64,000 nt of DNA from Neorhizobium galegae bv. orientalis str. HAMBI 540 (GTDB taxonomy: Bacteria > Pseudomonadota > Alphaproteobacteria > Rhizobiales > Rhizobiaceae). Made by a program: the position numbers and the translations under genes. The DNA lies in NCBI RefSeq assembly GCF_000731315.1, contig NZ_HG938353.1, positions 2,108,001 through 2,172,000 of the forward strand. Reading direction: 5' to 3'. Of the stretch, positions 41,971 to 54,865 are shown one piece after another. The notes beneath the pieces are model-generated. The model searched no databases and had not been told where the DNA came from. It saw only the letters and a program-made list of their open reading frames with translations. Every line of letters starts with the position of its first letter. Within the stretch, counting starts at the first letter, position 1.

Positions 41971-42001
41971 ACCTCGGCGGAATGCGCCGTTCTTCTTCAG
42001 A

Positions 42002-42703
42002 TCAGGCCGCGACCCGCGCTTCCGAATCGTCCACCAGCTTCCAGGCCAGCGCCCCGAGGACGGCGCCCACGATCGGTGCAACCCAGAAAAGCCAAAGCTG
42101 CCCGAGAGCCCAGTCCCCGACGATCAGCGCCACCCCGGTCGAACGGGCCGGATTGACGGACGTGTTGGTGACGGGGATCGAGATCAGATGGATCAGCGTC
42201 AGCGCAAGACCGATTGCGATCGGAGCAAAGCCTGCCGGCGCCTTCGGCCCGGTCGCGCCGAGAATGATGAAGATGAAGAAACCGGTGAGAACCAGTTCTA
42301 TCAACAGCGCGGAGGTCAATGAATAGCCGCCCGGAGAATGCTCGCCATAACCGTTGGACGCAAAGCCGCCGAGCTGGAAACCAGCCTTGCCGGAAGCGAT
42401 GAGATAGAGAACCAGGGCCGCAACGACCGCCCCGACGACCTGCGCGACGATATAAGCTAGAAGGCTCGATGCCGGGAACCGGCCTGCGACGGTCAGTCCC
42501 ACCGATACCGCCGGATTGAAGTGCCCGCCGGAAATACCGCCGACCGCATAAGCCATGGTCAGCACCGTCAGGCCGAATGCGAGCGCAACGCCGACGAAGC
42601 CGATACCGAGATCCGGAAATGCAGCCGCCAGAACCGCGCTGCCGCATCCGCCGAAGACAAGCCAGAAAGTGCCGAAAAACTCGGCCGCTAATTTTTTGAA
42701 CAT
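42002..42703 (-). CDS. aqpZ: Aquaporin AqpZ
   Basis: 233 residues from [23 protein letters not shown], with GGGGATTAAA upstream. Six TM segments and two half-helices: the first NPA in [12 protein letters not shown] and the second in [33 protein letters not shown] and the aromatic/arginine filter residues fit the water-selective AqpZ group. It moves water through the inner membrane. It lies between murB and ddl, with its own start region and terminator, and is not an expected part of the division cluster. Confidence 0.96.
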   Translation of the reverse strand: MFKKLAAEFFGTFWLVFGGCGSAVLAAAFPDLGIGFVGVALAFGLTVLTMAYAVGGISGGHFNPAVSVGLTVAGRFPASSLLAYIVAQVVGAVVAALVLYLIASGKAGFQLGGFASNGYGEHSPGGYSLTSALLIELVLTGFFIFIILGATGPKAPAGFAPIAIGLALTLIHLISIPVTNTSVNPARSTGVALIVGDWALGQLWLFWVAPIVGAVLGALAWKLVDDSEARVAA

Positions 42704-42941
42704 TTTAATCCCCCTGCTCGCGCCCCGGCACCCCGCCGGTCTCAAGCGCGAATCTCATTCAAGACGGGCGTATTATGCGATCTATTCTCATGAATGCTCA
42801 ATGAATAAGCAACTCGTGAAACATCCCGGCACGCGGCGGCGCCACCTAACTGAATCAAAACACGAGATGACCGCTGCAACGCTTTAAATTTACAAGATAA
42901 CTCGCCACGGGAGGCATTCGCCTCACCCTGGACGGCTCCCG

Positions 42942-43916
42942 TCATTCGCTCGTCATGCCCTGGAACGGCCTCACCTCGCGGCCGGGCATGAAGATGCCGA
43001 GTCGCTTGATTTCCCATTCGAGCTTGATGTCAGAATGTTCGAAAACTCGCTGGCGGATGGTCTCGCCGAGATATTCGAGGTCATAGCCGCTGGCATAGCC
43101 GATATTGATCATGAAATTGCAATGCAGCGACGACATCTGCGCTCCCCCGCTGACCAGCCCGCGGCAGCCTGCCTCGTCGATCAGCTTCCAGGCGGAATGG
43201 CCCTCCGGGTTCTTGAAGGTCGAGCCGCCGGTCTTTTCCTTGATCGGCTGCACCGTCTCGCGATGCTGACGCACGGCATCCATCTCGGCACGGATCTTTG
43301 CCCGCTCCTCGGGATATCCTTCGAAGACCGCGTGGGTAAAGATCATCTCCGCCGGAACCGAGGAATGGCGATAGCTGTAGCCCATCTCGGCAGTCGAGAA
43401 GACATGCGTGCCGCCCTTGCGGTCGACGGCATGAACTTCGACCACGCGACCGGCCGTTTCGCCGCCATTGGCGCCGGCATTCATGCGCAGAGCGCCGCCG
43501 ATCGAGCCGGGGATGCCGTAATAGAAAGCGAAGCCGCCGATGCCGTTGTCCATCGCCATTGCGGCAATGTGCTTGTCGGGGCAGATCGCGCCGGCCTTGA
43601 TACGGTTGTCGCCGACGAGATCGACCCCGCCAAACCCCTTGGCTGAGAGGCGCAGAACGACGCCGGGAATGCCTCCGTCACGGACGAGCAGGTTCGAACC
43701 GACGCCGACTACCGTCAGCGGCACGTCTTCCGGCAGGATCTGCAGGAAAGTCACAAGGTCGTCGACGTCATGGGGCTGGAACATCAGTTCGGCGAGGCCG
43801 CCGGCCTGGAACCAGGTGACGCGATCCATCGGCGCATCCGGCGTCAGCCTTCCGCGCAGTTTATTGACGTCATCCCCCAACGACGCCAGAAGCTTTTCCC
43901 CATTCACCTGTTTCAT
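42942..43916 (-). CDS. murB: UDP-N-acetylenolpyruvoylglucosamine reductase MurB
   Basis: 324 residues. FAD-binding PCMH type: [22 protein letters not shown], then [21 protein letters not shown] and [16 protein letters not shown]. The catalytic Ser lies in [26 protein letters not shown]. The type I-like pattern is normal for rhizobia. It reduces enolpyruvyl-UDP-GlcNAc to UDP-MurNAc with NADPH. Three bases after murC; last gene before the aqpZ insertion. Confidence 0.97.
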   Translation of the reverse strand: MKQVNGEKLLASLGDDVNKLRGRLTPDAPMDRVTWFQAGGLAELMFQPHDVDDLVTFLQILPEDVPLTVVGVGSNLLVRDGGIPGVVLRLSAKGFGGVDLVGDNRIKAGAICPDKHIAAMAMDNGIGGFAFYYGIPGSIGGALRMNAGANGGETAGRVVEVHAVDRKGGTHVFSTAEMGYSYRHSSVPAEMIFTHAVFEGYPEERAKIRAEMDAVRQHRETVQPIKEKTGGSTFKNPEGHSAWKLIDEAGCRGLVSGGAQMSSLHCNFMINIGYASGYDLEYLGETIRQRVFEHSDIKLEWEIKRLGIFMPGREVRPFQGMTSE

Positions 43917-43919
43917 TTC

Positions 43920-45329
43920 CTACTGTCCCGATATGCTTTCCAGTTCCTTCGGCAATGCCGCAGCCCACTGCGTGATATTGCCCGCCCCCAGAAGAACCAC
44001 GAAATCACCCGGTTTCGCAATGCCCGATACAATCGAAGCGAGTTCCGTCGGCGATGCCATGTATCTAGCGTCGCGATGGCCGCCCGAACGGATGCGCGAA
44101 ATCAGCGCTTCCGAATTGGCCCCGTCGATGGCTTCCTCGCCGGCGGCGTAGACTGGCGCCAGTATGATGCTATCGGCATCGTTGAAGCAATTGGCGAAAT
44201 CCTCGAACAGGCTCGACAGACGCGTGTAACGATGCGGCTGGTGGACCGCGATGATGCGACCCTGGCACGATTCGCGGGCTGCCCGCAGCACCGCCTTGAT
44301 CTCCACCGGATGGTGGCCGTAGTCGTCGAAGATCGAAACGCCGTTCCAGGTACCGGTCAGCGTGAAGCGCCGCTTGACGCCGCTGAAATTAGCGAGCCCC
44401 TTGCGGATGTCCTCCTCCGAAATGCCGAGCCGGTTGGCGACTGCGATCGCTGCTGTAGCATTGGAAATGTTGTGACGTCCGGGCATCGGCAGCGCCAGGT
44501 CCTTGAACTGGAATACCCGGCCGGTGCGGCGGCGGCGGATTTCCACGTCGAAGATCGACTTGGTGCCTTCCATGCGGACGTTGGAGAAACGCGCATCCGC
44601 CTGCGGGTTCTCGCCATAGGTGACGATCTTGCGGTCCTCGATGCGACTGACCAGAGCCTGCACTTCCGGATGATCGAGGCAGAGCACGCCGAACCCATAA
44701 AACGGCACGTTTTCGACGAACTGCCGGAAGGCGGCACGAACGGCGTCGAAATTGCCGTAATGGTCGAGATGTTCGGGATCGATATTGGTGACGACGGCGA
44801 CGTCGGCGGGCAGTTTCAGGAAAGTGCCGTCCGATTCGTCGGCCTCGACCACCATCCACTCGCCCTCGCCCATGCGGGCATTGGTGCCGTAGGCGTTGAT
44901 GATGCCGCCGTTGATGACGGTCGGGTCGAGACTGCCGGCCTCCAGCAGCGCTGCGACCATCGAGGTCGTGGTGGTCTTGCCATGCGTGCCGCCGATGGCG
45001 ATCGCATTGCGGAAGCGCATCAGCTCGGCGAGCATTTCGGCCCGGCGCACGATCGGCAGCGATTTTTCGCGCGCCGCCATCAGCTCCGGATTGTTTTTCT
45101 TGATCGCGGTCGAAACGACGACCACCTCGGCGTCGCCGATATTCTCGGCCTGGTGGCCGACGAAGACCGGAATGCCCTTGTCGCGCAAGCGCTGAACATT
45201 GGCGCCGTCGGCCTGGTCGGATCCCTGGACCTTATGGCCAAGATTATGCAGCACCTCGGCGATACCGCTCATGCCGATACCGCCGATGCCGATGAAATGG
45301 ACGAGCCCTATGGCCTTCGGCATCTTCAT
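43920..45329 (-). CDS. murC: UDP-N-acetylmuramate--L-alanine ligase MurC
   Basis: 469 residues. N-terminal Rossmann-like [28 protein letters not shown] loop [49 protein letters not shown], then [19 protein letters not shown] with C-terminal domain. It adds L-Ala to UDP-MurNAc. It overlaps murG by four bases (ATGA), showing coupled translation. Confidence 0.97.
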   Translation of the reverse strand: MKMPKAIGLVHFIGIGGIGMSGIAEVLHNLGHKVQGSDQADGANVQRLRDKGIPVFVGHQAENIGDAEVVVVSTAIKKNNPELMAAREKSLPIVRRAEMLAELMRFRNAIAIGGTHGKTTTTSMVAALLEAGSLDPTVINGGIINAYGTNARMGEGEWMVVEADESDGTFLKLPADVAVVTNIDPEHLDHYGNFDAVRAAFRQFVENVPFYGFGVLCLDHPEVQALVSRIEDRKIVTYGENPQADARFSNVRMEGTKSIFDVEIRRRRTGRVFQFKDLALPMPGRHNISNATAAIAVANRLGISEEDIRKGLANFSGVKRRFTLTGTWNGVSIFDDYGHHPVEIKAVLRAARESCQGRIIAVHQPHRYTRLSSLFEDFANCFNDADSIILAPVYAAGEEAIDGANSEALISRIRSGGHRDARYMASPTELASIVSGIAKPGDFVVLLGAGNITQWAAALPKELESISGQ

Positions 45330-46450
45330 GCACGCACTCCCTTAAATTCCGAAATCGATTTCCGCTCGGCGATCGCCACGACCAGATCAGCAAGCTTGCC
45401 GGTAGCATTCGGCCGTCCGGCGGACTTGGCGGCCGCTGCCATTCTTTCCAGCTTATCCGGATCCTTCATCGCACCCGAAATGATCGCGGCAAGCTTTTCC
45501 GGCGACAGATCCGACTGCTGCACGACCTTTGCGCCGCCGGTCGCCACCAGCGCCTCGGCATTGGCTGCCTGGTCGTGATCCAGAGCATGCGGGTAAGGCA
45601 CGAGGATGGCCGGACGGCCGATCACCGCGATTTCCGAGACCGTCGAGGCGCCGGAGCGGCAGATGACCAGATGCGCGGTGGCAAGCCGTTCGGCCATGTC
45701 CGAGAAGAACGACGAGACATCGGCGGGAGCCTTGAGCTTTGCAAAGCAGGAACTGACGCGATCCTTGTCTTCCGGACGCGCCTGCTGGGTAACGACGACA
45801 CGATCACGCTCGGCCTGGTCGAGCAGGCTGAGCGCCGTCGGCACGGCCGAGGAAAAGAACTGCGCGCCCTGGCTGCCGCCGAACACGACCAGCCGGAACG
45901 GATCGTCGCCACGGGACGCGACATAGGGGACATTGGAGGCCGCAAGCACGGCCGGACGTACCGGATTGCCCGTAGTCACGGTCTTGTCTGCAAAGGGACC
46001 GCCGGTTTCCGGCAGGAAGCCACCGGCGATTGCCTGGACCTTGGCGGCCAGCGCCTTGTTGGCGCGGCCCATCACGGCGTTCTGTTCGTGGATCATCGTC
46101 GGCACGCCCATGGCGGTCGAGGCCATCAGCGGCGGCACGGTCGGGTAGCCGCCGAAACCGACGACGGCGAGCGGCTTCAGCCGGCCGATCAGGCGGCGAG
46201 CGGCCCGCAGGCCCGTCCACAGCTTCCAGCCGGTACGGGCGAGCGCGATCGGGTTCTTGGAGCCGAAGGTGGCGGACGGTACGACATGGATTTCGTCGGC
46301 CGGAAACGTGCCCGCATAACGCTCGGCCCGGCTGTCGGTGACGAGGTGCACGGAATAGCCGCGGTCCTTCAGTTCGTGTCCCAGCGCTTCTGCCGGAAAC
46401 ACATGACCGCCGGTTCCCCCGGCGGCAAGCAATATGATGCCCTTGGTCAT
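45326..46450 (-). CDS. murG: Lipid II glycosyltransferase MurG
   Basis: 374 residues. GT-B fold: the N-terminal [26 protein letters not shown], the acceptor-binding [15 protein letters not shown] and [15 protein letters not shown], then the donor-binding [15 protein letters not shown] and [39 protein letters not shown]. It adds GlcNAc to lipid I on the inner leaflet. Seven bases after ftsW. Confidence 0.97.
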   Translation of the reverse strand: MTKGIILLAAGGTGGHVFPAEALGHELKDRGYSVHLVTDSRAERYAGTFPADEIHVVPSATFGSKNPIALARTGWKLWTGLRAARRLIGRLKPLAVVGFGGYPTVPPLMASTAMGVPTMIHEQNAVMGRANKALAAKVQAIAGGFLPETGGPFADKTVTTGNPVRPAVLAASNVPYVASRGDDPFRLVVFGGSQGAQFFSSAVPTALSLLDQAERDRVVVTQQARPEDKDRVSSCFAKLKAPADVSSFFSDMAERLATAHLVICRSGASTVSEIAVIGRPAILVPYPHALDHDQAANAEALVATGGAKVVQQSDLSPEKLAAIISGAMKDPDKLERMAAAAKSAGRPNATGKLADLVVAIAERKSISEFKGVRA

Positions 46451-46457
46451 TGGACTT

Positions 46458-47612
46458 TTACTCCGCGGGTACGCCCTGGGCGACCCGGAACAGGCTCCGC
46501 TCTTGCGCTCGCTTCTCCGGACGATGGCGGGTCAGCGCCAGGATGAAGCCTGCAGTGATGCAGATCGCGATCATCGAGGAGCCGCCATAGGAGATCAAGG
46601 GGAGCGTCATGCCTTTGGCCGGCATGAGTTCGAGATTGACGCCGATATTGATGAGCGACTGCATGCCGATCTGCAGGACGAGGCCAGCGACCGCGAACCG
46701 GTTGAAGTCATTGCGCTCCTTGAAGGCGTGGTTCAGGCCGCGCAGCACGATGAAGGCGAAGATCGCCACCAGTGCCATACAGAAGATAATGCCGAATTCT
46801 TCGGCTGCAACGGAGAACACGAAGTCCGTGTGGCTGTCCGGCAGGATGCGCTTGACGATGCCCTCGCCCGGCCCCTGCCCGAACCAGCCGCCCTGCAGGA
46901 TCGCTTCGTGTGCCGTCTCGATCTGGAAACGGTCGCCCTCGCCGGTCAGGAACTTGTCGAAACGGGCGGTCACGTGCGGCAGCATGTAATAGGCGGTGAC
47001 GATGCCGCCCGCACCGACGCCGCCCAGCATGACGATCCACAGCCAGGGCATGCCGGCCATGAAGAACATCCCGCCCCAGACGACGCTCGTTAGAATTGTC
47101 TGGCCAAGGTCCGGCTGCGCGACGAGCAGCGCCGCGACGATGCCGAACAAAATGATGGCGAAGAGATTGCCAGGGATTTCCGGCTGCCGCGCGTGCTCGG
47201 CGAACAGCCAGGCGCAGACGACCACGAAGGCCGGCTTCATGAATTCCGACGGCTGGATCGAGAACATGCCGACGCCGATCCAGCGCCGCGATCCCTTGAC
47301 CTCGACGCCGAAGAACAACGCCAGCACCATTAGCGCCAGCGCGATGATCAAAAGGACGATAGCGGTGCGGCGCACCTGCCGCGGCGTCAAGAAGGAGAGG
47401 CCGATCATCACCACCAGCGATGGCAGCAGGAACAGCGCGTGGCGCTCGACGAAGTGGAAGCTGTTGAGGCCGATACGCTCGGCCACCGCCGGCGATGCCG
47501 CGAACGAGAGCATGAAACCGACGCCCATCAGCAATACGAAGGCGACGAGGAAGAAACGGTCGATCGTCCAGAACCAGTCTGCGAGCGGCCCACGGTCTGC
47601 GCGGCTTACCAT
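46458..47612 (-). CDS. ftsW: Septal peptidoglycan polymerase FtsW
   Basis: 384 residues, SEDS family with about ten TM segments. Conserved stretches: [82 protein letters not shown] (the loop-4 acidic residue region) and [34 protein letters not shown]. It polymerises lipid II with FtsI at the septum. GGGGAACGACAG precedes the ATG. It follows murD after 25 bases. Confidence 0.96.
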   Translation of the reverse strand: MVSRADRGPLADWFWTIDRFFLVAFVLLMGVGFMLSFAASPAVAERIGLNSFHFVERHALFLLPSLVVMIGLSFLTPRQVRRTAIVLLIIALALMVLALFFGVEVKGSRRWIGVGMFSIQPSEFMKPAFVVVCAWLFAEHARQPEIPGNLFAIILFGIVAALLVAQPDLGQTILTSVVWGGMFFMAGMPWLWIVMLGGVGAGGIVTAYYMLPHVTARFDKFLTGEGDRFQIETAHEAILQGGWFGQGPGEGIVKRILPDSHTDFVFSVAAEEFGIIFCMALVAIFAFIVLRGLNHAFKERNDFNRFAVAGLVLQIGMQSLINIGVNLELMPAKGMTLPLISYGGSSMIAICITAGFILALTRHRPEKRAQERSLFRVAQGVPAE

Positions 47613-47637
47613 CTGTCGTTCCCCTTTTCCGTCTCGA

Positions 47638-49035
47638 TCAATCTAAATCGACCAACATCGTGACGCCATCGAGGCTTGCGACATGGCCGACAAAGGCATC
47701 GCCGCGAACCTCGAAATTCTTGAACTGATCGAAGCTGGCGCAGGCCGGCGACAGCATCACCGCGGACGGTGTGGTGTCGGCTCCTGCATCCGCTGCGGCA
47801 TGCGCGACCGCCTTTTCGAGCGTGCCCGAAATCTCGTAGGGCACCGCCTCGCCGAGTGTCGCCGCGAATGCCGGCGCGGCTTCTCCGATCAGATAGGCCT
47901 TGACGATACGCGGGAAGAGTGGAGCGAGGCTGACTATGCCGCCCTCCTTCGGCAGGCCGCCGGCAATCCAGTAGATCCGGTCGTAGCTGGAGAGCGCGGG
48001 AGCGGCCGCATCCGCATTGGTCGCCTTCGAATCGTTGACGAACACCACCTGGGTTCGGCGCCCGACCGGCTGCATCCGATGCTTCAGGCCCGGGAAGGAT
48101 CTCAGCCCTGCGCGAATCTCGTCCTTCGATACGCCGACCGCCAGGCAGGCGGCGATGGCCGCTGCCGCGTTCTGGGCGTTGTGGCTGCCCTTGAGCGTCT
48201 GGATGCCGTCGAGATCGACGAGCAGCGACGTCGCGCCGCCATGCGCCTCGATGATCCGGCTACCCTCGGCATAGAGACCGTCGGCAACGACGACCCGTTT
48301 GGAAATCCGACGCACCTTGACGCCGGCCCGTTCGACGCGGTCGGCGATGAGGGCGCAGAACGAATCGTCGACGCCGATCACGGCGGTCCGGCTGCCGGCG
48401 ACCAGCCGTTCCTTGATGTCGGCGTAATGCTGCATGGTGCCGTGGCGGTCGAGATGATCGGGCGTCAGGTTGAGCAGGATGCCGGCGGTCGGGTTGAGGG
48501 TCGGCGCCAGATCGATCTGGTAGGACGAGCATTCGACCACGAAATAGCGCTCGGACTTCGGCGGATCGAGCGTCAGGATCGCGGTGCCGATATTGCCGCC
48601 GAGTTGTGTGTCGCGGCCGCTTGATCTCAGAATATGAGCGATCAGCGCCGTGGTCGTCGATTTGCCGTTGGTGCCGGTAATCGCGATGAACGGGCAATCC
48701 GGCGCAAGCGCCCGGCGTTCGCGTACGAAAAGCTCGACATCGCCGATAATCTCGACGCCGGCAGCGCGGGCGAGATCGACGCTCCAATGGGGTTTCGGAT
48801 GGGTCAGCGGCACGCCCGGCGACAGCACGAAGGCGGCCTGGACAGACCAGTCAATGCCGCGCAGATCGGCGGTCGCGATGCCCTCGGCCGTGGCCTTGGC
48901 GACGCTGTCGGGATTGTCGTCCCAGGCGATCACCTTCGCGCCGCCGGCGACCAGGGCCCTGGCCGTGGCCAATCCGGAGCCGCCGAGCCCGAACAGCGCG
49001 ACCGGCTTGTCCTTGAATGTGGTGACCGCGATCAT
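47638..49035 (-). CDS. murD: UDP-MurNAc-L-alanine--D-glutamate ligase MurD
   Basis: 465 residues. Uracil-binding N-domain [32 protein letters not shown] loop [19 protein letters not shown], then [20 protein letters not shown] and the C-terminal [30 protein letters not shown]. It adds D-Glu. The start at 49035 is the ATG seven bases past the mraY stop; the ribosome site is weak, so coupling with mraY is probable. Confidence 0.96.
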   Translation of the reverse strand: MIAVTTFKDKPVALFGLGGSGLATARALVAGGAKVIAWDDNPDSVAKATAEGIATADLRGIDWSVQAAFVLSPGVPLTHPKPHWSVDLARAAGVEIIGDVELFVRERRALAPDCPFIAITGTNGKSTTTALIAHILRSSGRDTQLGGNIGTAILTLDPPKSERYFVVECSSYQIDLAPTLNPTAGILLNLTPDHLDRHGTMQHYADIKERLVAGSRTAVIGVDDSFCALIADRVERAGVKVRRISKRVVVADGLYAEGSRIIEAHGGATSLLVDLDGIQTLKGSHNAQNAAAAIAACLAVGVSKDEIRAGLRSFPGLKHRMQPVGRRTQVVFVNDSKATNADAAAPALSSYDRIYWIAGGLPKEGGIVSLAPLFPRIVKAYLIGEAAPAFAATLGEAVPYEISGTLEKAVAHAAADAGADTTPSAVMLSPACASFDQFKNFEVRGDAFVGHVASLDGVTMLVDLD

Positions 49036-49042
49036 CGCCGTA

Positions 49043-50146
49043 TCACCGCAGCTTGAGCGTCGAAAGGCCGAGCATGGCAAGGCCGACCGCGATGATCCAG
49101 AAGCGGATGACCACCTGGCTTTCCGTCCAGCCGAGCTTTTCGAAATGGTGGTGGATCGGCGCCATCAGGAAGACGCGCCGGCCGGTCATCTTGAAGAAAC
49201 CGACCTGGATGATGACAGACAGTGTCTCCATCACGAACAGGCCGCCGATGATCGCCATGACGATCTCGTGCTTAGTGGCGACGGCAACCGAGCCGATCAG
49301 GCCGCCGAGCGCTAGCGAGCCGGTATCGCCCATGAAGATCGCAGCCGGCGGCGCGTTGAACCAGAGAAAACCGAGACCCGCCCCGATCACCGCTCCGAGA
49401 ATGACGGCAAGCTCGCCGGTGCCGGGCACGAAATTGATCTGCAGATATCCCGCAAACACCGCGTTGCCTGCAAGATAGGCGATGACGCCGAACGAGGCCG
49501 CGGCGATCATGACAGGCCCTATCGCCAGCCCATCGAGCCCGTCTGTGAGGTTCACCGCATTGCCGGCGGCAACGATGACGAAACCGCCAAACAGGACGAA
49601 GAAGATGCCGAGATTGATGAACAGGTCCTTGAAGAACGGAAAGGCGACCGAGGAGCCGAGCGTCGGATTGCTCGACTGGCCGGTGGCGAGCGCCACCCGC
49701 ATCATGAAGAAGACGGCGATCCCCGCGATCACGAACTCGATGCCAAGACGCGCCTTGCCGGAAAATCCCTTGTCGGTCTGCTTGGTGACTTTCAGATAGT
49801 CGTCATAAAAGCCGATTGCGCCGAAGCCCAGCGTGACGAGCAGGGTCGCCACCACGTAGACGTTCGAAAGATCGGCCCAGAGCAGCGATCCGCCGACGAT
49901 GCCGGCGAGAATCATCAGTCCGCCCATGGTCGGCGTGCCGGCCTTCTTGAAATGGGTCTGCGGCCCGTCGGCGCGGATCGGCTGTCCCTTGCCCTGGCGC
50001 AGGCGGAGCGATGCAATGATCATCGGCCCGAACAGGAAGACGATCAGCGCCGAGGTGAACAGAGCTGCGCCCGTCCTGAAGGTGATGTACCGGAACAGGT
50101 TGAAAAATTGGACTTTATCCGCCAGTTCCACAAGCCAGATCAGCAT
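49043..50146 (-). CDS. mraY: Phospho-N-acetylmuramoyl-pentapeptide transferase MraY
   Basis: 367 residues, about ten TM segments. [28 protein letters not shown] carries the catalytic Asp pair. [38 protein letters not shown] and [23 protein letters not shown] are the other family motifs. It transfers phospho-MurNAc-pentapeptide to undecaprenyl phosphate, making lipid I. Confidence 0.97.
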   Translation of the reverse strand: MLIWLVELADKVQFFNLFRYITFRTGAALFTSALIVFLFGPMIIASLRLRQGKGQPIRADGPQTHFKKAGTPTMGGLMILAGIVGGSLLWADLSNVYVVATLLVTLGFGAIGFYDDYLKVTKQTDKGFSGKARLGIEFVIAGIAVFFMMRVALATGQSSNPTLGSSVAFPFFKDLFINLGIFFVLFGGFVIVAAGNAVNLTDGLDGLAIGPVMIAAASFGVIAYLAGNAVFAGYLQINFVPGTGELAVILGAVIGAGLGFLWFNAPPAAIFMGDTGSLALGGLIGSVAVATKHEIVMAIIGGLFVMETLSVIIQVGFFKMTGRRVFLMAPIHHHFEKLGWTESQVVIRFWIIAVGLAMLGLSTLKLR

Positions 50147-50175
50147 TCAGCGCCCTTTCCAGAAGCCCGTCTCAA

Positions 50176-51606
50176 TTAGTGGCGCTCCGTGTCGGAGAAT
50201 GCCGGGTAGTTGTCAATAAGCGCGGCGACGATCTTGCCGAAACCGATGCCAAGCGAAGATTTCACCATCACCACGTCGCCCGGGATCACCGAGCGCACCA
50301 CGAATTCCGCAAGATCCGCGGTCTTCTCGTAATAGTGCACGTCGACGCTATCGGGCAGCGCATCGCGTAGCGCTACCATTTCCGCACCTGCCAGCCAGGC
50401 ATGTTCAATACCCGCGGCAAGCAGCGGACCCGCCAGTTCCTCATGCACCTTTGCGGAAAATTCGCCCATTTCCAGCATGTCGCCGAGCACAGCGATCCGC
50501 CGGCCGGTCAGTTCCGGCATCGCGGATGCGAGAAGCGCGATCGCTGCCCGCATCGAGGCAGGGTTGGCGTTGTAGCTCTCGTCGATCAGCGTCAGATGGC
50601 CTTCGCCGATGCCGAGGCGGTGGCGTTCGCCCCTACCCTTGACCGGCTTCAGCTCCGCAAGCGCCGCCATGGCGCCGGCCATGTCCGCGCCGACCAGCAG
50701 GCAGGCGCCGAGAACCGCCATGGCGTTTTCGGCGATATGCCGGCCGGGAGCACCGATATGGACTTCCGACGTCTCGCCGTTCAGCACCGCCCAGACGACC
50801 GAGTTTTCCCCATTGCCTTCAAAGTCTGCCAGCCGGAAATCCGCCTTGGCATGCTGGCCGAAGGTATGGATGTGCGAGACACCCGCCTCCTGCGCCTTTT
50901 TCTGGAGAAAGCCGAACTGCTTGATGTCGCGATTGAGGATCGCCGAACCGCCGGGCTCCAGACCTTCAAAGATCTCGGCCTTGGCGGCGGCAATCTCCTC
51001 GAGATTCTTGAAATGGCCGAGATGGGCTGCGGCGATCGTGGTGATCATCGCCACATGCGGGCGCACCATCTTCACCAGCGGGCGGATCTCGTCCGGATGG
51101 TTCATGCCGATCTCGAAGACGCCGAAGTCGCAATCGGCAGGCATGCGGGCGAGCGTCAGCGGCACGCCCCAGTGGTTGTTGAAGGAGGCGACGGCCGCAT
51201 GCACCTTGCCGGACGGTACAAGTGCGTGGCGCAGCATTTCTTTGGTCGTCGTCTTGCCGACCGAACCGGTGATGGCGACGATGCGTGCCCGGCTGCGCGC
51301 ACGCGCAACAAGCGCCAGTTTCCCAAGCGCTGCAAGCACGTCTTCGACGACGATCATCGGCACGCTCAGCTTGCCGAGCGCCGGCAACTTCGATTCGTTG
51401 ACGACGATCAGCGTCGCACCGTTGGCGACCGCGAGGCTTGCATAATCATGGCCATCGACGCGGTCGCCCCTGATGGCGAAGAAGGCTTCTCCCGGCCCGA
51501 TCGAACGGCTATCGATCGAAATGCCGGTAATGCCCACCGGAAGCGAACCGATCGGCCGGCCGCCCATGGCGGCGGTCAAATCCTCGGATGTCCATAGCCA
51601 GTTCAC
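50176..51606 (-). CDS. murF: UDP-MurNAc-tripeptide--D-Ala-D-Ala ligase MurF
   Basis: 476 residues. N-domain [33 protein letters not shown] loop [41 protein letters not shown], and C-terminal [19 protein letters not shown]. The GTG start overlaps the murE stop, so translation is coupled. It adds D-Ala-D-Ala to complete the pentapeptide. Confidence 0.97.
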   Translation of the reverse strand: MNWLWTSEDLTAAMGGRPIGSLPVGITGISIDSRSIGPGEAFFAIRGDRVDGHDYASLAVANGATLIVVNESKLPALGKLSVPMIVVEDVLAALGKLALVARARSRARIVAITGSVGKTTTKEMLRHALVPSGKVHAAVASFNNHWGVPLTLARMPADCDFGVFEIGMNHPDEIRPLVKMVRPHVAMITTIAAAHLGHFKNLEEIAAAKAEIFEGLEPGGSAILNRDIKQFGFLQKKAQEAGVSHIHTFGQHAKADFRLADFEGNGENSVVWAVLNGETSEVHIGAPGRHIAENAMAVLGACLLVGADMAGAMAALAELKPVKGRGERHRLGIGEGHLTLIDESYNANPASMRAAIALLASAMPELTGRRIAVLGDMLEMGEFSAKVHEELAGPLLAAGIEHAWLAGAEMVALRDALPDSVDVHYYEKTADLAEFVVRSVIPGDVVMVKSSLGIGFGKIVAALIDNYPAFSDTERH

Positions 51607-53063
51607 GATTTCAGCTCCTGCAATGCCTTGCGGACTTCGACGTGATCGGAGAACGGCAGGACCGTGGCGCCGATCGTTTGGCCTTCCTCGTGGCCCTTGC
51701 CCGCAACAATCAATGTGTCGCCCGACTGCAGCATGCCAACCGCCTCGCGGATCGCATTGGCCCGGTCACCGATCTCGACGGCGCCCGGAGCGGCCGCCAT
51801 GATCTCGGAGCGGATCACTTCGGGAATCTCGGAACGCGGATTGTCGTCGGTGACGATGACGATATCGGCAAGCCGCGTCGCCACGTCGCCCATGATCGGC
51901 CGCTTGCCCTTGTCGCGGTCGCCGCCGCAGCCGAACACCACGATGACGCGGCCGGTCGTGAAGGGGCGGACGGATGCCAGCACGTTTTCCAGTGCGTCCG
52001 GTTTGTGGGCATAATCCACATAGGCGAGTGCGCCGTCCTTTGTCTGGCCGACCAGTTCGAGACGACCCGAGGCGCCGACCAGCTTTTCAAGGGCGGCCAT
52101 GGCAACGGCGGCCGGAACCCCGGTCGACATGGCAAGCCCCGCCGCGACCAGCGCGTTCGACACCTGGAAATCGCCCGCGAGCGGAATATCGACTTCGAAA
52201 ATCTGCTCGCCGACGTGAATTTCGGCCGTCTGCTTATGACGGAAATGCTCGACCCGCTTCAGGCAGAGATAATCGCCCCGACGACCGACGGTACGGACAT
52301 CCAGGTCGGCAACCGTCGCCACCCGTATCGCCTCCTCCGACCAGGCATCGTCGGCGAAGATGACGACGGGCGAGCCCTTCGGCATCAGCGTATCGAAAAG
52401 CCGCATCTTGGCGGCCATGTAGCTCTCGACGGTCGGATGGTAGTCCATATGGTCGCGGCCGAGATTGGTAAAGCCGGCGGCGGAAAGACGCACGCCGTCG
52501 ATCCGGCTCTGGTCTAGGCCATGGCTGGAAGCTTCCATGGCGGCGTGGGTGACGCCCTCGGCAGCCAGTTCCGAGAGCAGCTTCTGCAACTCGACCGGAT
52601 CGGGCGTGGTCAGCGAGCCATAATCGTTGCGGGTCGGCGAAACGACGCCGGTCGTGCCGATCTGAGCCGCGGCATGGCCGGCATGCGCCCAGATCTGGCG
52701 GGTGAAGGAGGCAACGGAGGTCTTGCCGGCGGTGCCCGTGACGGCAACCATGGTTTCTGGCTGCGCACCGTAAAAACGGGCGGCCGCGAGTGCCAGCAGC
52801 CGGCGGGGGTTGGAAACGGCAAGAACAGGGATGCCCGCGTCCGCCGTATGGCCGGCGATCGCCGCGACCGCGCCGCGGGCAGCGGCATCGCCGATATAGC
52901 TCGACCCGTCCGCCTTGGTGCCGGCGAGTGCGGCAAACAGCATGCCGGAGGTTACCTTGCGGCTGTCGGAAGTCAGGCCCGTCACATCGAGATCGCCTGC
53001 CGGTCCGGCCATCAGCTCGGCTATTTCCGGGAAATCCCGTCCGGCAAGTTCTCGCAACTTCAT
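51603..53063 (-). CDS. murE: UDP-MurNAc-L-Ala-D-Glu--meso-diaminopimelate ligase MurE
   Basis: 486 residues from [20 protein letters not shown] loop [18 protein letters not shown] (an Ala replaces the usual Asn, as in related rhizobia), [22 protein letters not shown] (carbamylated-Lys region) and [18 protein letters not shown], whose DNPR motif selects meso-diaminopimelate. Other starts are an ATG at 53078 with AGGGGA about 12 bases upstream and a TTG at 53126 overlapping the ftsI stop; length and homologous N-termini favour 53063. Confidence 0.94.
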   Translation of the reverse strand: MKLRELAGRDFPEIAELMAGPAGDLDVTGLTSDSRKVTSGMLFAALAGTKADGSSYIGDAAARGAVAAIAGHTADAGIPVLAVSNPRRLLALAAARFYGAQPETMVAVTGTAGKTSVASFTRQIWAHAGHAAAQIGTTGVVSPTRNDYGSLTTPDPVELQKLLSELAAEGVTHAAMEASSHGLDQSRIDGVRLSAAGFTNLGRDHMDYHPTVESYMAAKMRLFDTLMPKGSPVVIFADDAWSEEAIRVATVADLDVRTVGRRGDYLCLKRVEHFRHKQTAEIHVGEQIFEVDIPLAGDFQVSNALVAAGLAMSTGVPAAVAMAALEKLVGASGRLELVGQTKDGALAYVDYAHKPDALENVLASVRPFTTGRVIVVFGCGGDRDKGKRPIMGDVATRLADIVIVTDDNPRSEIPEVIRSEIMAAAPGAVEIGDRANAIREAVGMLQSGDTLIVAGKGHEEGQTIGATVLPFSDHVEVRKALQELKS

Positions 53064-53122
53064 CGGTTGATTGTCCATTCTGAGCGTCGTCCCCTCGAAT
53101 CGTCCGCTCACGTTGTTATCGC

Positions 53123-54865
53123 TCAATAAGACACAAGCAGGGCAGAACCGTCATTGCCGAACTTCGGCTTCACACCCAGAATGGGCGCAGCGCGGGTGAT
53201 GATCTCCTTGACCATGGGAGCAGCCGAGGTTGCCGCAAGAGCTGCGCCGTTGCCTTTCTCGGTCTTGGGTTCGTCGCAGAACGTCAGGACGACATATTGC
53301 GGATTGTCCATCGGGAATGCGGCGAGGAATGCGTTGAAGTTCTTGTCATGGGCGTAACGACCGTTGACGACCTTGTCCGCCGTGCCCGTCTTGCCGCCGA
53401 CGTTGAAGCCCGCCACACGTGCGTTTCTGCCCGAGCCATTGACGCCGTTCCATTCGAACAGGAAGCGCATGTCCTTGCTGGTCGTCGGCTTCATCACCTG
53501 GGTAGCGACCTTGTCGGCCTCCGCGCGGGTACGCGGCAGGAAGGTCGGCTCGACCAGCTTGCCTCCGTTGACCAGCGCCGCACCGGCGACCGCCGTCTGC
53601 AGCGGTGTCGTCGAGACACCGTGGCCGAAGGAGATGGTGACCGAATTGATCTTCTTCCATTCGCGCGGCTGGCTCGGATAAGCGACTTCCGGAAGCTCGG
53701 TGCGCATTTTCGTCAGCAGGCCTAGCTTGGTCAGGAAATCCTTGTGGCCTTCGATGCCGACCGTGTCGGCGATCTTGGCGGTACCGATATTCGACGAAAA
53801 CTGAAAAATTTCCGGAACGCTCAGGATGCGCCCCTTGCCGTGGAAATCCTTGATGGTGAAACCGCCAATGCGGATCGGGAACCGGGCGTCGAACGTGCTC
53901 TGAAGGTTCACTTTGCCGGAATCGAGACCCATGGCGATCGTGAAAGACTTGAAGGTGGAGCCCATTTCGAACGTGCCGTTCGACACGCGGTTGAACCAGC
54001 CCTGCTCGCCGCCTTCGGCCGGATTGTTGGGATCGAAATCGGGCGCGGACGCCATGGCGAGCACCTCGCCGGTATGTACGTCGAGGACGACCGCGCCGGC
54101 GCCGATTGAGCTGTACTTGCTGATCGCTTCGGTCACCACGTCGCGGACGATCGACTGGACGCGCAGATCGATGGACAGCTTGACCGGCTCCAGCGGCTGG
54201 CTGGACGTCATGCCGACGGCTGCGAGATCGGCGAGACCCTGATTGTCGACATAACGCTCCATGCCGGCGACGCCGCGGTTGTCGATATTGACGTAACCGA
54301 CGACATGCGCGGCGGTCGGGCCGCCCGGATAGAAACGACGCTTTTCGGGCCGGAAACCGATGCCCGGAATGCCGAGCGCCAGGATCTGGCTCTGCTGCTT
54401 CGGGGTCAGCTGGCGGCGCAGCCACTGGAAACGCGAATTCGAGGTCAGCTTCGAATAGGTGCCCTTGACGTCGAGGTCGTTCAGGACTGTCGCCAGCTTC
54501 TCGATCACCTCGTCGGGATCGATGATCTTGTTGGGCTCGGCAAACAGCGAGACTGTGCGGATGTCAGTCGCCAGGACCGCGCCGTTGCGGTCGACGAGGT
54601 CGGGACGTGACGCCAGCAGCCGATCTGCCGGCAGGATGCTCGAGGTCGTCAGCGGCTGCGCGACGCCATATTGCATCAGGCGGCCGCCGATGACGCAATA
54701 GAAGACCGCGAAACCGGCAATCAGCAGGCCGACGCGGTTTTTCGCCTGGGCAGACTTGCGCTTGCGGGTTCCCTCGAAGGAAGCCTTTTCAGAACCGCGG
54801 CCACGGCTGCCGGACGAAAAATGCGCGCGGCTCTTGACGATCATGATGCGGGACAGGAAAGACAT
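53123..54865 (-). CDS. ftsI: Septal penicillin-binding transpeptidase FtsI (PBP3)
   Basis: 580 residues. Cytosolic tail rich in Ser/Arg/Lys, TM at about 45-62 ([17 protein letters not shown]), a pedestal domain, then the transpeptidase domain: SxxK in [13 protein letters not shown] (about residue 303), SxN in [11 protein letters not shown] (about 357) and KTG in [10 protein letters not shown] (about 490). It cross-links septal peptidoglycan with FtsW. It shares one base with ftsL (ATGA-type overlap). Confidence 0.96.
   Translation of the reverse strand: MSFLSRIMIVKSRAHFSSGSRGRGSEKASFEGTRKRKSAQAKNRVGLLIAGFAVFYCVIGGRLMQYGVAQPLTTSSILPADRLLASRPDLVDRNGAVLATDIRTVSLFAEPNKIIDPDEVIEKLATVLNDLDVKGTYSKLTSNSRFQWLRRQLTPKQQSQILALGIPGIGFRPEKRRFYPGGPTAAHVVGYVNIDNRGVAGMERYVDNQGLADLAAVGMTSSQPLEPVKLSIDLRVQSIVRDVVTEAISKYSSIGAGAVVLDVHTGEVLAMASAPDFDPNNPAEGGEQGWFNRVSNGTFEMGSTFKSFTIAMGLDSGKVNLQSTFDARFPIRIGGFTIKDFHGKGRILSVPEIFQFSSNIGTAKIADTVGIEGHKDFLTKLGLLTKMRTELPEVAYPSQPREWKKINSVTISFGHGVSTTPLQTAVAGAALVNGGKLVEPTFLPRTRAEADKVATQVMKPTTSKDMRFLFEWNGVNGSGRNARVAGFNVGGKTGTADKVVNGRYAHDKNFNAFLAAFPMDNPQYVVLTFCDEPKTEKGNGAALAATSAAPMVKEIITRAAPILGVKPKFGNDGSALLVSY

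Larger units (their letters stand above)
41653..42001. other. Intergenic region: ddl-ftsQ-ftsA promoter and aqpZ terminator
   Basis: A 349-base gene-free stretch. The promoter of the ddl group must lie here, with a CtrA-like TTAA-N7-TTTA box at 41766-41780. The aqpZ terminator is at 41937-41970. No small gene is supported. Confidence 0.6.

Noticed and set aside
43770..45578. A 602-codon open frame opposite murC
   Set aside because: Antisense shadow of murC and murG; no motif seen.
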